A stretch of DNA of 64,000 bases from Nephrocerus scutellatus (Eukaryota > Arthropoda > Insecta > Diptera > Pipunculidae), in NCBI GenBank assembly GCA_947095585.1, contig OX352761.1, positions 59,574,832-59,638,831 on the forward strand. The letters run 5' to 3'. Under the pieces are notes generated by a model that did not search any database, was not told the origin of the DNA, and saw nothing but the letters and a program-made list of their open reading frames with translations. Both the position numbers and the translations under genes were made by a program. Position 1 is the stretch's first letter; every line of letters begins with the position of its first letter. Of the stretch, positions 29,965 through 40,799 are shown one piece after another.

Positions 29965-31187
29965 TTAACTTCTGTCGCCTTGAAAAAATAAGTCCTGATC
30001 TCTTGAAATAATTTCTCTTAATTTGTTTGTTTCTTCATTATTCATTTCGCTATGGGTGAGTTTCTTGCTCTCGTCTGTTATTTGTTCTAAAGTTTGAATT
30101 TCGTCGTATTTGTGGGGGCAAGAATTTAATAACTTATTCTTAGAGTTATGCACTTCTAAATATTCTTAATTTAAGTTAGTGATTGCTTGTTTAAGTAAAT
30201 TGAGACATTATCGCATGGAAACATTTATTTTAAATTATGGTACTTTCCAACACATATACGCATTTTCGTTGAATTCAAGGGGGACATTAGTGATAATCTC
30301 TTGACAAATTTTCGTTAGTCCGTTCAACGTTTTGAAAAAAGAGATTGTTTAAGTTTTTGCATTCGTATTTGTGCTTGTTTATTAGTGAAGTCTCTGAGCA
30401 TGTATCTAATAGGCATTTAACCTTTTTATGTCCTATAGATAATTCTACTATCGGTAAGATATGTACCTGTACCTGAAAATTTTTCACGATTTTCGAGTGG
30501 TTTATTGCAAAAACGGGGTGGATAAGTTATTTGTATATGGTCATCAACTTCCATCGGGGTTGTTTGATTTTGTTTACACAGTCCTGAGTTCCTATAATGG
30601 TTATAGTTTTGGTAGTTGCTATGTCCTTGTCTCACTCGTTCAGATGTATATGTTCTTTTTATTCCCTGTTAAAATTGTCCTGAGTGGGTGTGTTGTGGAG
30701 TTTGTGTGATATGATTGGGTCGCTATGCAGAGGGACTTGGTATATATTTTTTTTTATTGCAGTTAGTTCTAGAGTGGGTGTTCCTAAGTAACCCTTTCTC
30801 TTCTAGAGTGCTGAACGCTTCCCTACAGGGCATACTAGCTTTCTTTTACACCAAATTTTCTGATGTTTCCTGTCTCATCATGTCTGCTCCCTGGATTTTA
30901 TTCCTAATGTGTCGTTGGTATATGAATTCTTGGTTGGTGTTGAATAGAGGAAGTATCAGATCCAATTCTCCGATGAACGAACCCAAGGAGTAGTCTTTAG
31001 ATGCGTTGAATTCTTTAATTGTTGCTTCTTCCTTAATGAGTTCTCCCGAAGACAAGACGTAATTTGCGTCCGCTTGATTTTCCATCTTGTCATGAAATAT
31101 ATTGTTCTCACAATCTAACTCTTTAGAGTTTGAAGATATTTTGTAAAGTAGTTTCACTAATGCTTTTTTTTATACCGACTGCGCCAA
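29965..31187 (-). pseudogene. Errantivirus-like gag, protease and pol start (copy 2)
   Basis: Minus strand from 31157: a gag-like frame with KEEATIKEFNASKDYSLGSF, IGELDLILPLFNTNQEF, IYQRHIRNKIQG. Then come a gag C-terminal stretch (YNHYRNSGLCKQNQTTPMEV), protease with VELSIGHKKVKCLLDTCSE (active-site DTG changed to DTC), and the pol linker HKYDEIQTLEQITDESKKL, NNEETNKLREIISRDQDLFF that precedes RT. Frames change at several points. The loss of Gly in DTG would by itself disable the protease. RT and RNase H are missing here; a same-strand integrase lies at 21505-22010. Confidence 0.75.
31172..31187 (-). promoter_or_regulatory. Primer binding site of errantivirus copy 2
   Basis: Minus strand TTGGCGCAGTCGGTA, the same tRNA-Ser-type site as at 2601. 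It lies just upstream of the copy 2 gag, confirming the orientation and the position of the 5' LTR to the right. Confidence 0.75.
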
Positions 31188-31610
31188 TTATGTCGATATT
31201 AGTTCGCGGTTCTAAAAAAAAACTTTTTACTTCATTGATCTGAATACTTTATTAGACTGATTATACATTTTTATTTTTCTATATTTACGACTTAATACTA
31301 AGAATTTTTACAATGTGTTTAGTTCTTCTTTTATTTTTGTCAAATATATAAAATCGGAATTTACATTTTGTTTATTGACAAAATCGAAAATTGAAATTTA
31401 AATTTTGCTTAATTGAACAAATTGGAATTAAGATTTACATTTTGTCAAATTGACAAAATTGTAAATGTTGAAATAAGATATCTACTGACCGTTGAACAGG
31501 ATTTCTTTAAGGGCAACGCTGATGCAACTTGGGTTCAACGGATTTTGGGTTCGGCTTTCGTCAGACAAATTCTTGGCTTACGTAACCCGCGTACGTAACA
31601 ATTGGCCGAA
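31188..31610 (-). repeat. Probable 5' LTR of errantivirus copy 2
   Basis: The LTR should begin directly to the right of the primer site. The region is AT-rich with repeated ATTTACATTTTGT words (31356, 31425 and nearby). The outer end is not fixed because no second LTR is present for comparison. Confidence 0.4.
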
Positions 31611-31743
31611 TTAGTGCCTAGTAGCAAACAATCTTCACATGTTTATAGACGTTCTATATTCGGCATCGGGAAGTTTTCTCGCGACGTTATCTACCTCAAT
31701 TTACTAGTCAATGCAACTGCGACAACTGACTTCAAAATTCTGA

Positions 31744-31875
31744 GGATGACCACTCAGTGATAATGTTACAGTTTGTTAATTTTATTTTCCAAAATATTTC
31801 TTAGGTGATGGATGACCACTCAGTGATAATGTTACAGTTTGAAAATTTTATTTTCCAAAATATTTCTTAGGTGAT
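31744..31875. repeat. 66-bp direct tandem duplication
   Basis: Two adjacent copies of GGATGACCACTCAGTGATAA...TTCTTAGGTGAT (31744 and 31810), differing at only a few positions (TTAAT versus AAAAT in the middle). Confidence 0.9.
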
Positions 31876-32535
31876 ATGAATGATATGTTTTTATGTTTTT
31901 CTTGTAATGCTATATGTATTTCACAGCTGCGGTATTTTTTCATGTCAGGAGTAGTTTTATAATAGTTCACCCAGGTTACAAATAAATAAATTTTCGTCTA
32001 TATCCACGAGACATTTTACTTTATTGCTTGCAGTGGCGAGATGTGAAATTCTGACAAAGGTAACCCGATGAAAAAGTATTTGAAAATATCTTTAATTTAA
32101 AAATAATAATTTAAATCAAACTTATTCTTAAATATAACTTAACACTGTAGATTATAAACAAATAAGCACTTGTTATGTCTGATGCATAGAGGACAGCACA
32201 GTTTAAACCACGTCAAATATGCTAAAAATGTTATTACACTTGGCTTTGAAAAATTCGAGCTGCAGTGCAAAACATAGCATGAAAACATAATTAATGAAAA
32301 AAAATATTATTTGGTTATAAGTTAAAATGCTGTTAGGTAAAACTACCTATCTGAGTAAAAACCAACTGAAAAGTTATTTTGAGGACTTATTTGTATTATA
32401 AAGGAGTCCGGCAACTTTTTACTACAATGTGTGCTAAAACATCTTCGTTGGATGATTTATTTGTTATTTTTAAAAGTAAGTGCTGTTCATTGAAAAAAAG
32501 TTCTAGCTTCGAAAGTCTTTCTCTTTTCGCCTGTG
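31876..32535. other. AT-rich stretch without recognisable gene
   Basis: Non-coding A/T-rich DNA; no repeat ends or open frames with family features. Confidence 0.45.
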
Positions 32536-32539
32536 CAGA

Positions 32540-32870
32540 AGCTGCATGAATGTGGTGCAGTTGGTCAAGTCATTCCATCCTAGCTGTATTTTGGTGGTTT
32601 TGGTGCGAGCACGTTCCCAGAGTTTATTGAACAGCATACTCTCTCCGTGTAGTCAATGTCAGGGTGTCAGACCAAGGTTAAAGTCTATGATTTGGCTTAT
32701 CTTCAGCTTGACACTGCCTCACAAGTTTCGAATTGTTGCTTGTCGCAATAATGGCCTTGATTACAGATTGGCTGTCTACGCATATGCACACCTTACCAGC
32801 TATGGCTGTACTTTGAGATAAGTCATGCATGCCTCCCTATTAGCTAGGATCTTCGCCTGAAAGATGCTAG
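32540..32870 (-). pseudogene. R1-clade LINE RNase H fragment
   Basis: Minus strand: ASIFQAKILANREAC (usually VFQAEILAI), then in another frame ICVDSQSVIKAIIATSNNSK and LVRQCQAE. The IC.DSQ box is the second RNase H motif of R1-type elements. Similar sequence (ISGRDP.../QAEILAI region) lies in the R1 relic at 62823-63308. No other LINE domain is present. Confidence 0.65.
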
Positions 32871-32989
32871 CAGAGCAGAGCGAGGTAGCTTGTAGGACCT
32901 TTAAAGGTAAGTGTGCAGATTGTACGGAAAAAGACGACTTAATTATGACGACAGACGATGCTGAACATTCTGCCTGTATAGGCATACAA

Positions 32990-34275
32990 TCGGAAACGTC
33001 GCAACAGACATGTATGAACGTGCAGATACAGACGGTGAAAAGGCAAATTCTAGTGGTATTTTGTAATATTCATCTCTTGTGTTGGTATATGTATATTATT
33101 TCAACCACGGATAACGGGACGATTTCTGTACCAAAAGGCAATTCTGCTAGAACTTTCTTGTGTAATATTTTCAATTTCAATTTTCCGAGGCAATTTTGCA
33201 CCTTGGCAGAATTAAGACTACGGGCAAGTGCTACGACAGCCATCACCAAGTTGATGGCTAAGCTTGGGGCGGTCAAATTGGCGCAGTTGGAAATTAATAT
33301 TAAGCGCGTAACCTTGGAAAATTTGGAAGGACACTATTCGCGATTCATGGACGCACATTTGGCGTTAGTAGGCAAGGCGGTAGACACTGAGTTAGATGCG
33401 CATACGACTCTTTTCGAGGAAGTGGAAGACAAATATTCAAATGTGAAGGCAATGCTAACGGCTGCAATCGATGCAGCGATTCTACAAGAACGATCACCAT
33501 CGGTTACGAGCGTGGTGCGCTCGGTTCATGGGCAACGAGGCAATCTTCATGATGTACGTTTGGAGAAGATTGTCATTCCATAGGGTAGTAGACATGTTCG
33601 AGGCAATGGTGCATACGCAGGAGCATTTTCTACAGCAGTAATGTATGCGAGGCGATGAGAGCATTAAAAGGCACTGCTGCACAGGTGGTGGCTGGCTTCC
33701 TACCGACGGACGACAATTTCCAGTCAGCGTGGCAAACGTTGAAGGCCCGCTACGATAACAAGCGGCTAATGGTATTGGTATATTGGCTCATCTTAATGTG
33801 TTCCTAAACATAGAATCACTTGAAAGGGAGACAAATACAGGCTTGCGTCGGCTAGTCGACCTCACCAACGAAACAACGCGATCATTAGCAGCAATGAAAA
33901 ATCCGGTAGACAAGTGGGACGACATTCTTGTCCGCATCTTGGTGTCGAAGCTATCGAAGGCGACAATTATCCATTGGGAAATGGAACAACGAGGCACGGA
34001 ACTTCCAAAATTGGAAGATTTAATAAAATTTATCGAAGGCAGAGCACGTGGTCTCCATCATATCGGATGTGCAATGGCTGAACGGGCAACGCATGCAGGC
34101 AACAACACGAATAGAAGATCAACAGCCACCCAAAAGCGCATATGAGCACAGGCGGATCACCAAGGCTAACACGATCAAATTTACCGACGGCAGAGCGTGG
34201 GCATTGCTACTATTGCAATGGTGACCACTGCATTGGGTCCATCATTAGAGGCAGTATAACCAGCAGAACGATTTC
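32990..34275 (+). pseudogene. BEL/Pao gag (copy 4)
   Basis: Plus strand: AELRLRASATTAITKLMAKL, LEINIKRVTLENLEGHYSRF, HTTLFEEVEDKYSNVKAMLT (N-terminal helical part). After frame changes near 33580-33600 come MVHTQEHF-type capsid residues, EAMRALKGTAAQVVAGFLPT, DDNFQSAWQTLKARYDNKR (DUF1759 core), LNVFLNIESLERETNTGLRR, DKWDDILVRILVSKLSKATI and EMEQRGTELPKLEDLIKFIE. A zinc-knuckle remnant RGHCYYCNGDHCIGS follows near 34195-34240. It resembles copy 2 and copy 3 in order but not closely in sequence. A Helentron fragment follows. Confidence 0.8.
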
Positions 34276-34297
34276 GTAAGGTAAAGGATTCCGGTTT

Positions 34298-34440
34298 GTT
34301 TGTCTGTGGCTGGGCTGGTGGAATCTTGCGATCAATTTTTAACGCACTTTCTAAAGTCCGATTTTCCTGAAATTGTACACATGTGTATTTCCGGTGACAA
34401 TACTTTCTATTATTCGATTGTGATCGGGCCGCTGTGTGCG
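34298..34440 (+). mobile_element. Helentron/DINE-1-like fragment (copy D)
   Basis: Contains GGAATCTTGCGATCAATTTT, TAACGCACTTTCTAAAGTCC and TACACATGTGTATTTCCGG, matching the 5' third of the other copies; both family termini are missing. Confidence 0.6.
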
Positions 34441-34529
34441 CTGTGGGCAGCGCTGCTTGCTTTACGCTTGTGGTTGTTTTGTTGTTGGGTTGCAGTATAC
34501 ATTTGGTTATTAGAAAACATGAAAACAAC

Positions 34530-34746
34530 AAAATAGTTGACCGGCGAAAGAAAGCAGCCTGGGAGAAGAATCTCGTCCGTGAACTGGAACAGTACAGAGA
34601 GCAAGGACGCACCAGGCGCGGATGTTCTACCAAAGGGTCCGCAGTATGACGCAATATACACCGTGTTGCACATACTGCAAGGACAAAGAGGGTAATCTGA
34701 TCGTCGATCTTAAAGGCATCTTAGAGCGATGGGAACAGCACTTTCA
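34530..34746 (+). pseudogene. LINE linker fragment before RT
   Basis: Plus strand: RKKAAWEKNLVRELEQYREQ, then in another frame FYQRVRSMTQYTP, DKEGNLIVDLKGILERWEQH. This pattern (EGNL..D...IL.RW..HF) precedes RT in endonuclease-RT LINEs. It is cut at 34746 by the DD41D mariner. Confidence 0.6.
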
Positions 34747-35214
34747 TGTATGGCGTCATACCAAGGTCTTTATGCAAAATTCGTCTCAATGATGTCTCCG
34801 AAATGTTCAATTGTTGAGAACGACGGTGAATTGATGTTGATGGCGCTTCATGCACACTTTCTGCCACAGCATCAATATTCTCGGGTGTACGCACTGTTTT
34901 TGGCTTTTCACGCTTTGGTTTATCGATGAGGATGCCAGTTTCTTTCACTTTTTTCCCAAGATAACGAACATACGGAGCTGACGGTGCTACTCTTCTTCCA
35001 AAATCCGTACGCAATTTTCGCACACATTCTGCAACATTACCATGATTTTCAAAGTAATGTCGCAATATTTCCCAGCGTTGTTCAAGCGTATACAAAACCA
35101 TATTCGTTCAGCGGAAGGATACAACTAATAATCTGTCAAATCAGACATGAGCTAAGTGTTACCATTCACGAAATAAGCACTAGTTGAAAAAAAAAATTTA
35201 GATGGCGGACCCTT
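34747..35214 (-). mobile_element. DD41D mariner fragment (second rosa-like copy)
   Basis: Nearly identical to 4725-5188, including the end TGGCGGACCCTT at 35214. Its minus strand encodes only the first ~120 transposase residues (starting MVLYTLEQRWEILRHYF, to RRILHKDLGMTPY), after which the sequence changes to LINE. The catalytic domain and the left end are absent. Differences from copy 1 are few (for example Q versus R at position 8, L versus G in YLVKKV/YLGKKV). Confidence 0.85.
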
Positions 35215-35216
35215 TA

Positions 35217-36130
35217 TATAAAAAAAATGAAAGCATGTTTGTTTGTTTCCTAAAAAATTATCAATTCAGTTTTGTTTTGGATGCTTCACTGATGTGTGGA
35301 AGAAACTTATTTATTCCAAACAAAAACCACTTCTTGGAGGGTTTAAAATTGCATTTCGTTTATAATCTACACACAAGTACTTAGCTATACTTGTCAACGT
35401 ATATTTTCTTTTAATATCAATTTGAAACTGTTATTTTTGCTGATATTAGTATCGATTATATAGTTTGCTGTTGTGTGGCTGAGGTGTTCGATTGTTGTTG
35501 ATGGGTCAATGGGCGGGTGGTCATTGGGCGGATGCTCAGTTTGGCGCGGGTTAGTGGGATAAGGCAGCCTGAAACACCGGATATTTCAGCTAGCTTAAAA
35601 ATAAAAATAGTTGAAATCGAATTCAGGAGAAATCTAGGGGTGGAGGAGTTATATCCTTGAATGATGATTCTATCATTAAAGATATAATTCATAAAGAATA
35701 AACAATTTTATTCCAACCGTCTGCAACGCTTTCATCGTCGGCACGATGGCTTGGATTTCAGAAACACAAAACATAGCAATAACAATCTGATGTACGTTAT
35801 CTCTTATCGAAGTTCAAATGCGACTGACACGCTTTTTCTATATTTCGAAATCATACACACTAGAGATAAGACATTAAAAGAATAAGATTGTACGTTGTAT
35901 AGATATAAGATAATAAGAAAAAAAGATTGTATATTTTAGTCTTAAGACCGATTTCAATGAATAAAGTTAAGTTCTTTCTTTCATTGAAGCTATCCGAATT
36001 TTATTTTTTTTCCATGTTCTAAAGAACAAAGAACAGTTGAAGTAAAACTTCGTTGACATTGTGCCCGACGTTGAGATTAAGTTAATAAAATAGACTAAAG
36101 GCAGTATTCTTTGGTGTTAATTGCGTTAAA
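35217..36130. other. Unassigned AT-rich region, possible LTR remnant
   Basis: No domain recognised. 35690-36010 contains AATAAAGTTAAGTTCTTTCTTTCATTG followed by TTGACATTGTGCCCGACG, reminiscent of a retroelement R-U5 and leader, but no pair of LTRs or coding region supports it. Confidence 0.3.
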
Positions 36131-36139
36131 AAGTGCAAG

Positions 36140-36490
36140 CATTAGGACCCAAAAAATACCCTTAAAAGATGCCTAAAAGACCCTCAAAAGATGCCTAAAA
36201 TACCCTCAAAATACCATCAAAAGGCCCCCTAAAATATCCCCAAGTCATCCCCAAATATCCCCTATAACACCCAAAAGAAACATCCCCAAAATATTTTCCA
36301 AAAGACTCCCAAACTCCCTTTAGCGTGTCAATTTTTTTTTTTATAAAAAAAAAACGAAGTTCTAAAGAACACCAAAAGACCCCAAAAGACCCTCACATGA
36401 TCCCCGAAAAGTCCTAAAAAGACCCCACAAAGAACCCTCAAAAGACAACCTAAAATGACTTCCAAAAGGTTCCCAAGAGACCCAACAAAG
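36140..36490. repeat. C/A-rich quasi-periodic tract (CCCNAAAAGA-like words)
   Basis: About 350 bp made almost entirely of C-runs and A-runs alternating every ~8-12 bases (for example CCCTCAAAAGATGCCTAAAA and AGACCCCAAAAGACCCTCAC), broken by a T/A run at 36332-36358. G is scarce and mostly single. It behaves as a decayed simple repeat with strong strand asymmetry. Confidence 0.7.
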
Positions 36491-36509
36491 TATCGTCGAA
36501 TTCACTAAA

Positions 36510-36764
36510 GTGAATCTTTCCCGTGTCGGTTATGTGAATAACTTCCACTGTATCGTGGAAAACGTTCGCATCGAATCACCCTATTGTTTGACATTTTTCA
36601 AACGCGTCTTATTTATACGGGCCAACAACCTCGCCCGTAAAAAATTATTATTACGGAACCCAAAATCAGCCTCGGATACACTGATGAACGACGACGACCA
36701 CGGCAGCGAAAACGGCTTTAACGGATTTAAGAAATTTCTCATAGAGCGTACGCTCACTGTATAA
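36510..36764 (+). other. Open frame of unknown origin
   Basis: An 84-residue frame starting MNLSRVGYVNNFHCIVENVR, with a basic middle (IRANNLARKKLLLRNPKS) and acidic DDDHGSENGF. It directly precedes the LINE RT but shows no LINE motif. Could be part of the LINE linker or unrelated. Confidence 0.25.
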
Positions 36765-38122
36765 AAATAATAAGGCCCTGGGATCATCGGAACTGATAGA
36801 AATAGGAGGCCCCACATTACACCAAGCAATTCATGAAATAATAGTACAAGTATGGGAGGAAGCAGCTATGCAAGAAGACTGGCGAAGAGGCATCCTGTGC
36901 CCCATACAAAGGAAGGGAGATATCACATAATGCAGTAATGCGTTTAAGATTTTCTCCTCTATCCTTCAAGACAGGATAGCTCTATACGGTAAAGTCAATG
37001 AGTGATCAGATTTACACCCTTAGGTAGGTGATGGAAAAATGTCTAGAGTTTCAAGACTCACTACACCATCTTTAAAGCCGCCTATGATAGCATAGCCAGA
37101 GTAGAAATTTATAAAGCCATGAGAGAATTCGGCATCCCAATTAAACTGACACGACTATGTAGGTTGACCATGACCAATGTTATAAGCCAAGTAAAAATAT
37201 CCGGAGCACTATCAAGCCCATTCAACATCTATAACGGGCTCCGACAAGGGGATGGACTGCCCTGCATCCTCTTCAACCTGGCGTTGGATAAAGTGATCCG
37301 AGACTCTGACGTAACGGCGAGAGGAACAATCCTCTATAAGTCCATTCAGATACTGGCTTACGGAGACGATATCGACGAAATCTGGGGCTGCACATAAATG
37401 AGAGCAAAACAAAGTACATGGTGGCCACGTCTGCGACTAGAAGTTCCAACATTGGTGCCGCAATTACAATAGTGGAGCGCGAATTTGAAGTAGTGCAATC
37501 CTTTAACTATCTCGGGTCAACTGTAGCAGCCGATAACAGCATGGAACCAGAAATACGCGCACGGTTGCTTAAAGCCAACAAAGCCTACTATAGCCTGTCA
37601 AGACTCTTCAAATCCAGGAACTTAACCATAACATCCAAGCTGCTGATATATAAGACAATGGTCATACCAGTACTCACATATGGATCCGAGACTTGGGTGC
37701 TTAGCAAAAGGCATTCTGACCTCTTAGCCGCGTTCGAGAGAAAAGTCTTACGGAGAATTGTTGGCCCCGTATGTGAGGAAGGACGATTCCGGAGACTCTA
37801 TAACGATGAGATCTACGAGCGTTACCGCGATGTCGACATCGTGAAGAAAATTAAGCTCGGTAGGCTCCGGTGGGCAGGACACCTAGCTCGCATGAGCGAA
37901 GAGGATCCTGCTCGGAAAGTCCTTTGCGGTAGGATTTATGGAACACGACAGCGAGGCCGGCCAAGCCTACGCTGGAAGGATGGCGTAGACCAGTACGCCC
38001 AGAGTTTAGGGATGCCAAACTGGATGACATCGGCTCGAAATCGGGACCGGTGGAGATACTTTTTGCGGGAGGCCAGGACCGGACCCCGGTTGTAGAGCCA
38101 AATATGATGATGATGATATATC
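36740..38122 (+). mobile_element. Non-LTR retrotransposon (EN-RT type), 5'-truncated
   Basis: Plus strand: NNKALGSSELIEIGG, QEDWRRGILCPIQRKGD, ARVEIYKAMREFGIPIKLTR, SPFNIYNGLRQGDGLPCILFNLAL, QILAYGDDIDE (catalytic box YGDD instead of the usual YADD). Next: VVQSFNYLGSTVAADNSMEP, PVLTYGSETWVLSKRHSD, FERKVLRRIVGP, RLRWAGHLARMSEEDPARKV, GRPSLRWKDGVDQYAQSLGM and NRDRWRYFLREARTGPRL. A (GAT)n tail follows the stop at 38104-38119. The last 225 residues are open, but the N-terminal RT is broken and partly deleted (36930-37085). Same type as 17015-18895, clearly diverged from it. Confidence 0.85.
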
Positions 38123-38278
38123 CTATAGAAACACTATTTGTAAAAAAATTTAAGTGATCGGGTTAGAGGGCTCCTAAACATTTTGTTTTAAAAAATTTAC
38201 CCGATTTTATTCAAACTTTGCACATTGTGTATCCCCCGATTAGAGAATTTACACGAACAATTTTAATTTTTATGGGTT
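38123..38278 (+). mobile_element. Helentron/DINE-1-like fragment (copy E), 3' part
   Basis: Carries TTTACCCGATTTTATTCAAA, GATTAGAGAATTTACACG, a near-hairpin AACAATTTTAATTTTT and TATGGGTT, the family's 3' end. The start is missing; it abuts the LINE tail. Confidence 0.65.
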
Positions 38279-38755
38279 TTTTAATTCACCGACTAGTTTC
38301 CCTGATTTGGTTCTATAAGACTCTCCTTTATTTACTTTCATTTGCATAACATTTTTAGCCCACAATTTCATTTTTCATTTAGTTTTTAACTCCCTTTCTT
38401 GAGTTTTGTTCTTGACCTACTCTAACTTCTCCAGAAATTATTTCTTCTTCCATATTTAAAATTGGTAATAGTGGCTCATTGGTTTTATCATTATTTGTGG
38501 TTGATTTGTTAAGGCTTGTTGTAGGCCTACTATTTTTATCCTGCTCATCTTTGTCGGATAAAACCTTATTTAGATTTCCACATTCAGAAATTGAAGTCTC
38601 TATCTGAAAAAGTTGTTAACTAACAAGACAAGAAGGAACATTAATCAAATCTTGTTTTTTAATATTGTGCAATTTAGGGTTAAACTACATTTTCAATTTT
38701 TCAACAAACACTTACCTGGGTACATTTTTGTTTCCTCCTTGAATAGCTTTAAGCT
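38279..38755. other. AT-rich stretch without recognisable gene
   Basis: Possibly the decayed front of the hAT element that follows; no domain can be read. Confidence 0.35.
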
Positions 38756-39247
38756 ATTACCCATAGTGATTGGGAAATAATTAAGGAATCTATTGAGCTG
38801 TTGGAAATTTTTTATAACGCAACAGTTGAAATAAGTAGCGAAAAATCGGTGACGCTTGCTGAGCCTTACATTTTCATGACGTCAGACCATACACCTGAAA
38901 TAAAAAATTCTTCCAACCATCAATCGCGCCTATGGGGTCAAATTTGACACGAAAATGGAAACCGTACATCCCAGGAAAAAACACTTGCAGTTGGAATAAT
39001 TGAAACAGACAAATTTCTACAAGAACTCTATTTGCCAAGAACAGGAGATCCATTATCTTGGTGGAAAGAAAGAAGATTAGTATATCCTAGACTTTTTGAA
39101 ATCTCAAGAAGAAGATTGGCTATAGTGGCCACATCTGTTTCTTGTGAACGGATTCTAAAAGTGGAAATATTCTTTCTCAGAAGCGGTCCAGACTTTCGTC
39201 CCAAAAAGTTTCCGAAATATTATTTTTGCACTGCAATTTATAAATAA
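38756..39247 (+). pseudogene. hAT transposase C-terminal relic
   Basis: Plus strand: IELLEIFYNATVEISSEKSVTLA, then after a damaged stretch TDKFLQELYLPRTGDPLSWW, KERRLVYPRLFEISRRRLAI, VATSVSCERILKVEIFF and FRPKKFPKYYFC. This is the C-terminal dimerisation domain of hAT transposases (usual W...YP.L..LA...L...ATS...ER.FS). SCERI is kept but the FS is lost by frame drift. The catalytic core is unreadable. No terminal repeats found. Confidence 0.75.
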
Positions 39248-40740
39248 TATGGATTACTTCAAGTTAAACAAAATAGAACCAAAGAATGATTTGTTATTTG
39301 AAACTTGAAAAGTGTTTTTTATACTTGTAACGACGCTCGCCGGTCACACAGGGTTCGTTCTCTCCTTTGTGTTAAAAATTAATTGTTTTTGGTTTCTTTG
39401 TTTCAATTTATTTTCTTTATTTTTTCAATATGTCGACTTATTGCTAAGGTTACAATCGGGAGTGTACTTAATCTAGTGGTCTACTTAATAAGCTAACACA
39501 CCTATATAACTACCTACTATAGTTTAGGATGAGCGCGTGGGCCGTTCGTAATGAACTGCTCGGCTCGGAGCAGCGGCCAACAGTTGCAATAACATCAACA
39601 ACTGAGGGCTGCGTACTTGAAAGTAACAGTGAGCACTCGTAGGGCGTTCGTAATGAGCTGCTCGACTCGAAGCAGCGGCCAACAGTTGCAATAGTGTTCG
39701 TTCGTTATAAAACAGCACAGTTCCTCTGTAATGCTTAAAAGTGCAATAACATCAACACTTTTAAGCAAGACTAATTCCGAAAATAGGAGTGTTTTACCAC
39801 TGGGAGAAATATATATGTCTTTATCAGGCGGAAATACTCTTCCACACTCCCTGCCAATTGTGGTTTTCGCGTCCCATGTCATTACTTTATTATTTCGAAT
39901 TGCTGGGAATTTTATTTCCCCAAATATTGAATAATAAATTGTTCGTATACGTGTTACGTTCATATACGTACAATTTATTCTTTTGTCAATTTTTATTATT
40001 GTTATTATTGGTCTTATTATTCTTATTACATTTTATTTGGACATGTGGAGCGACAGGAGTACTTTCGTACCAGAAAAAAAATTACTTTCTCGTTTGGTAT
40101 CGGACGACCGTGGGATTTGATTCCCATATTGTTCGATTTCCGAGCGCAGGTGCCACTGTTGGGCTATGCAGTGAGTTTGGTATTTTGCCTACTTGTCTTG
40201 TGTGCTTAATGCCGTATAGTGTATTATGATAACTTAATAGCTTATTTGATATGTACATATTTTAGACATATGGTTTGTGACGTTGTTAATTTAAAGGTTT
40301 AAATTAACTTCATTACATTTCCCTCCTACTTCGGGGTGGGTAACAATTTTTTTTTATTATTTTTATTTATTTTTATTTCATTTCTCTCATTTTAACAAAG
40401 ATTATATACATGAAGTGATTAAAATATCTATTATATGATAGTATACATATAAATAAAGAGAAAAAGTTAGTGACATTTTGTTATAAAAATTTAGAATTAA
40501 ATGTCACTTCAAAATACATACTTAGTAGTAAAAAAAATATATGTATAGTGGGGTGTATTTGGCTAATTTTTTACCAAATTAAAATTTTTATTAAGTGTTG
40601 GTTATCATATCATAAAAATTAATTTCAAAAGTAAGAACTATAATTACATTTACAATATTTAAATTGATGTTTATCTTTATTAAAAATATTCAAGGGAAAA
40701 ACAAATTAAAGAATAAGTAGTGAGAGATAAAAAGTTTAGA
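39248..40740. other. Unassigned region, mixed repeats
   Basis: No family recognised. 39595-39963 on the minus strand has a 122-residue open frame with no domain features. CCCTCCTACTTCGGGGTGGG (40321-40340) looks like a purine/pyrimidine tract beside an LTR, but no LTR pair was found. Confidence 0.3.
39543..39700. repeat. Direct duplication, spacing 102 bp
   Basis: CGTTCGTAATGAACTGCTCG... at 39543 recurs at 39645 (CGTTCGTAATGAGCTGCTCG), each followed by AGCAGCGGCCAACAGTTGCA. TTGCAATAACATCAACA also occurs again near 39749. Confidence 0.85.
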
Positions 40741-40799
40741 ATACAATACTACGTTACGTAACAAAAAGCAGCAAATTTTCGATTTCGGAATGATTCAAA

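Noticed and set aside
35690..36110. LTR retrotransposon LTR and leader
   Set aside because: R/U5-like features are suggestive but there is no partner LTR, primer site match or coding region, so it is only noted as unassigned.
39595..39963. 122-residue minus-strand frame as a gene
   Set aside because: It overlaps the duplicated CGTTCGTAATGA block, has no recognisable motif and a plus-strand frame covers the same bases equally well.
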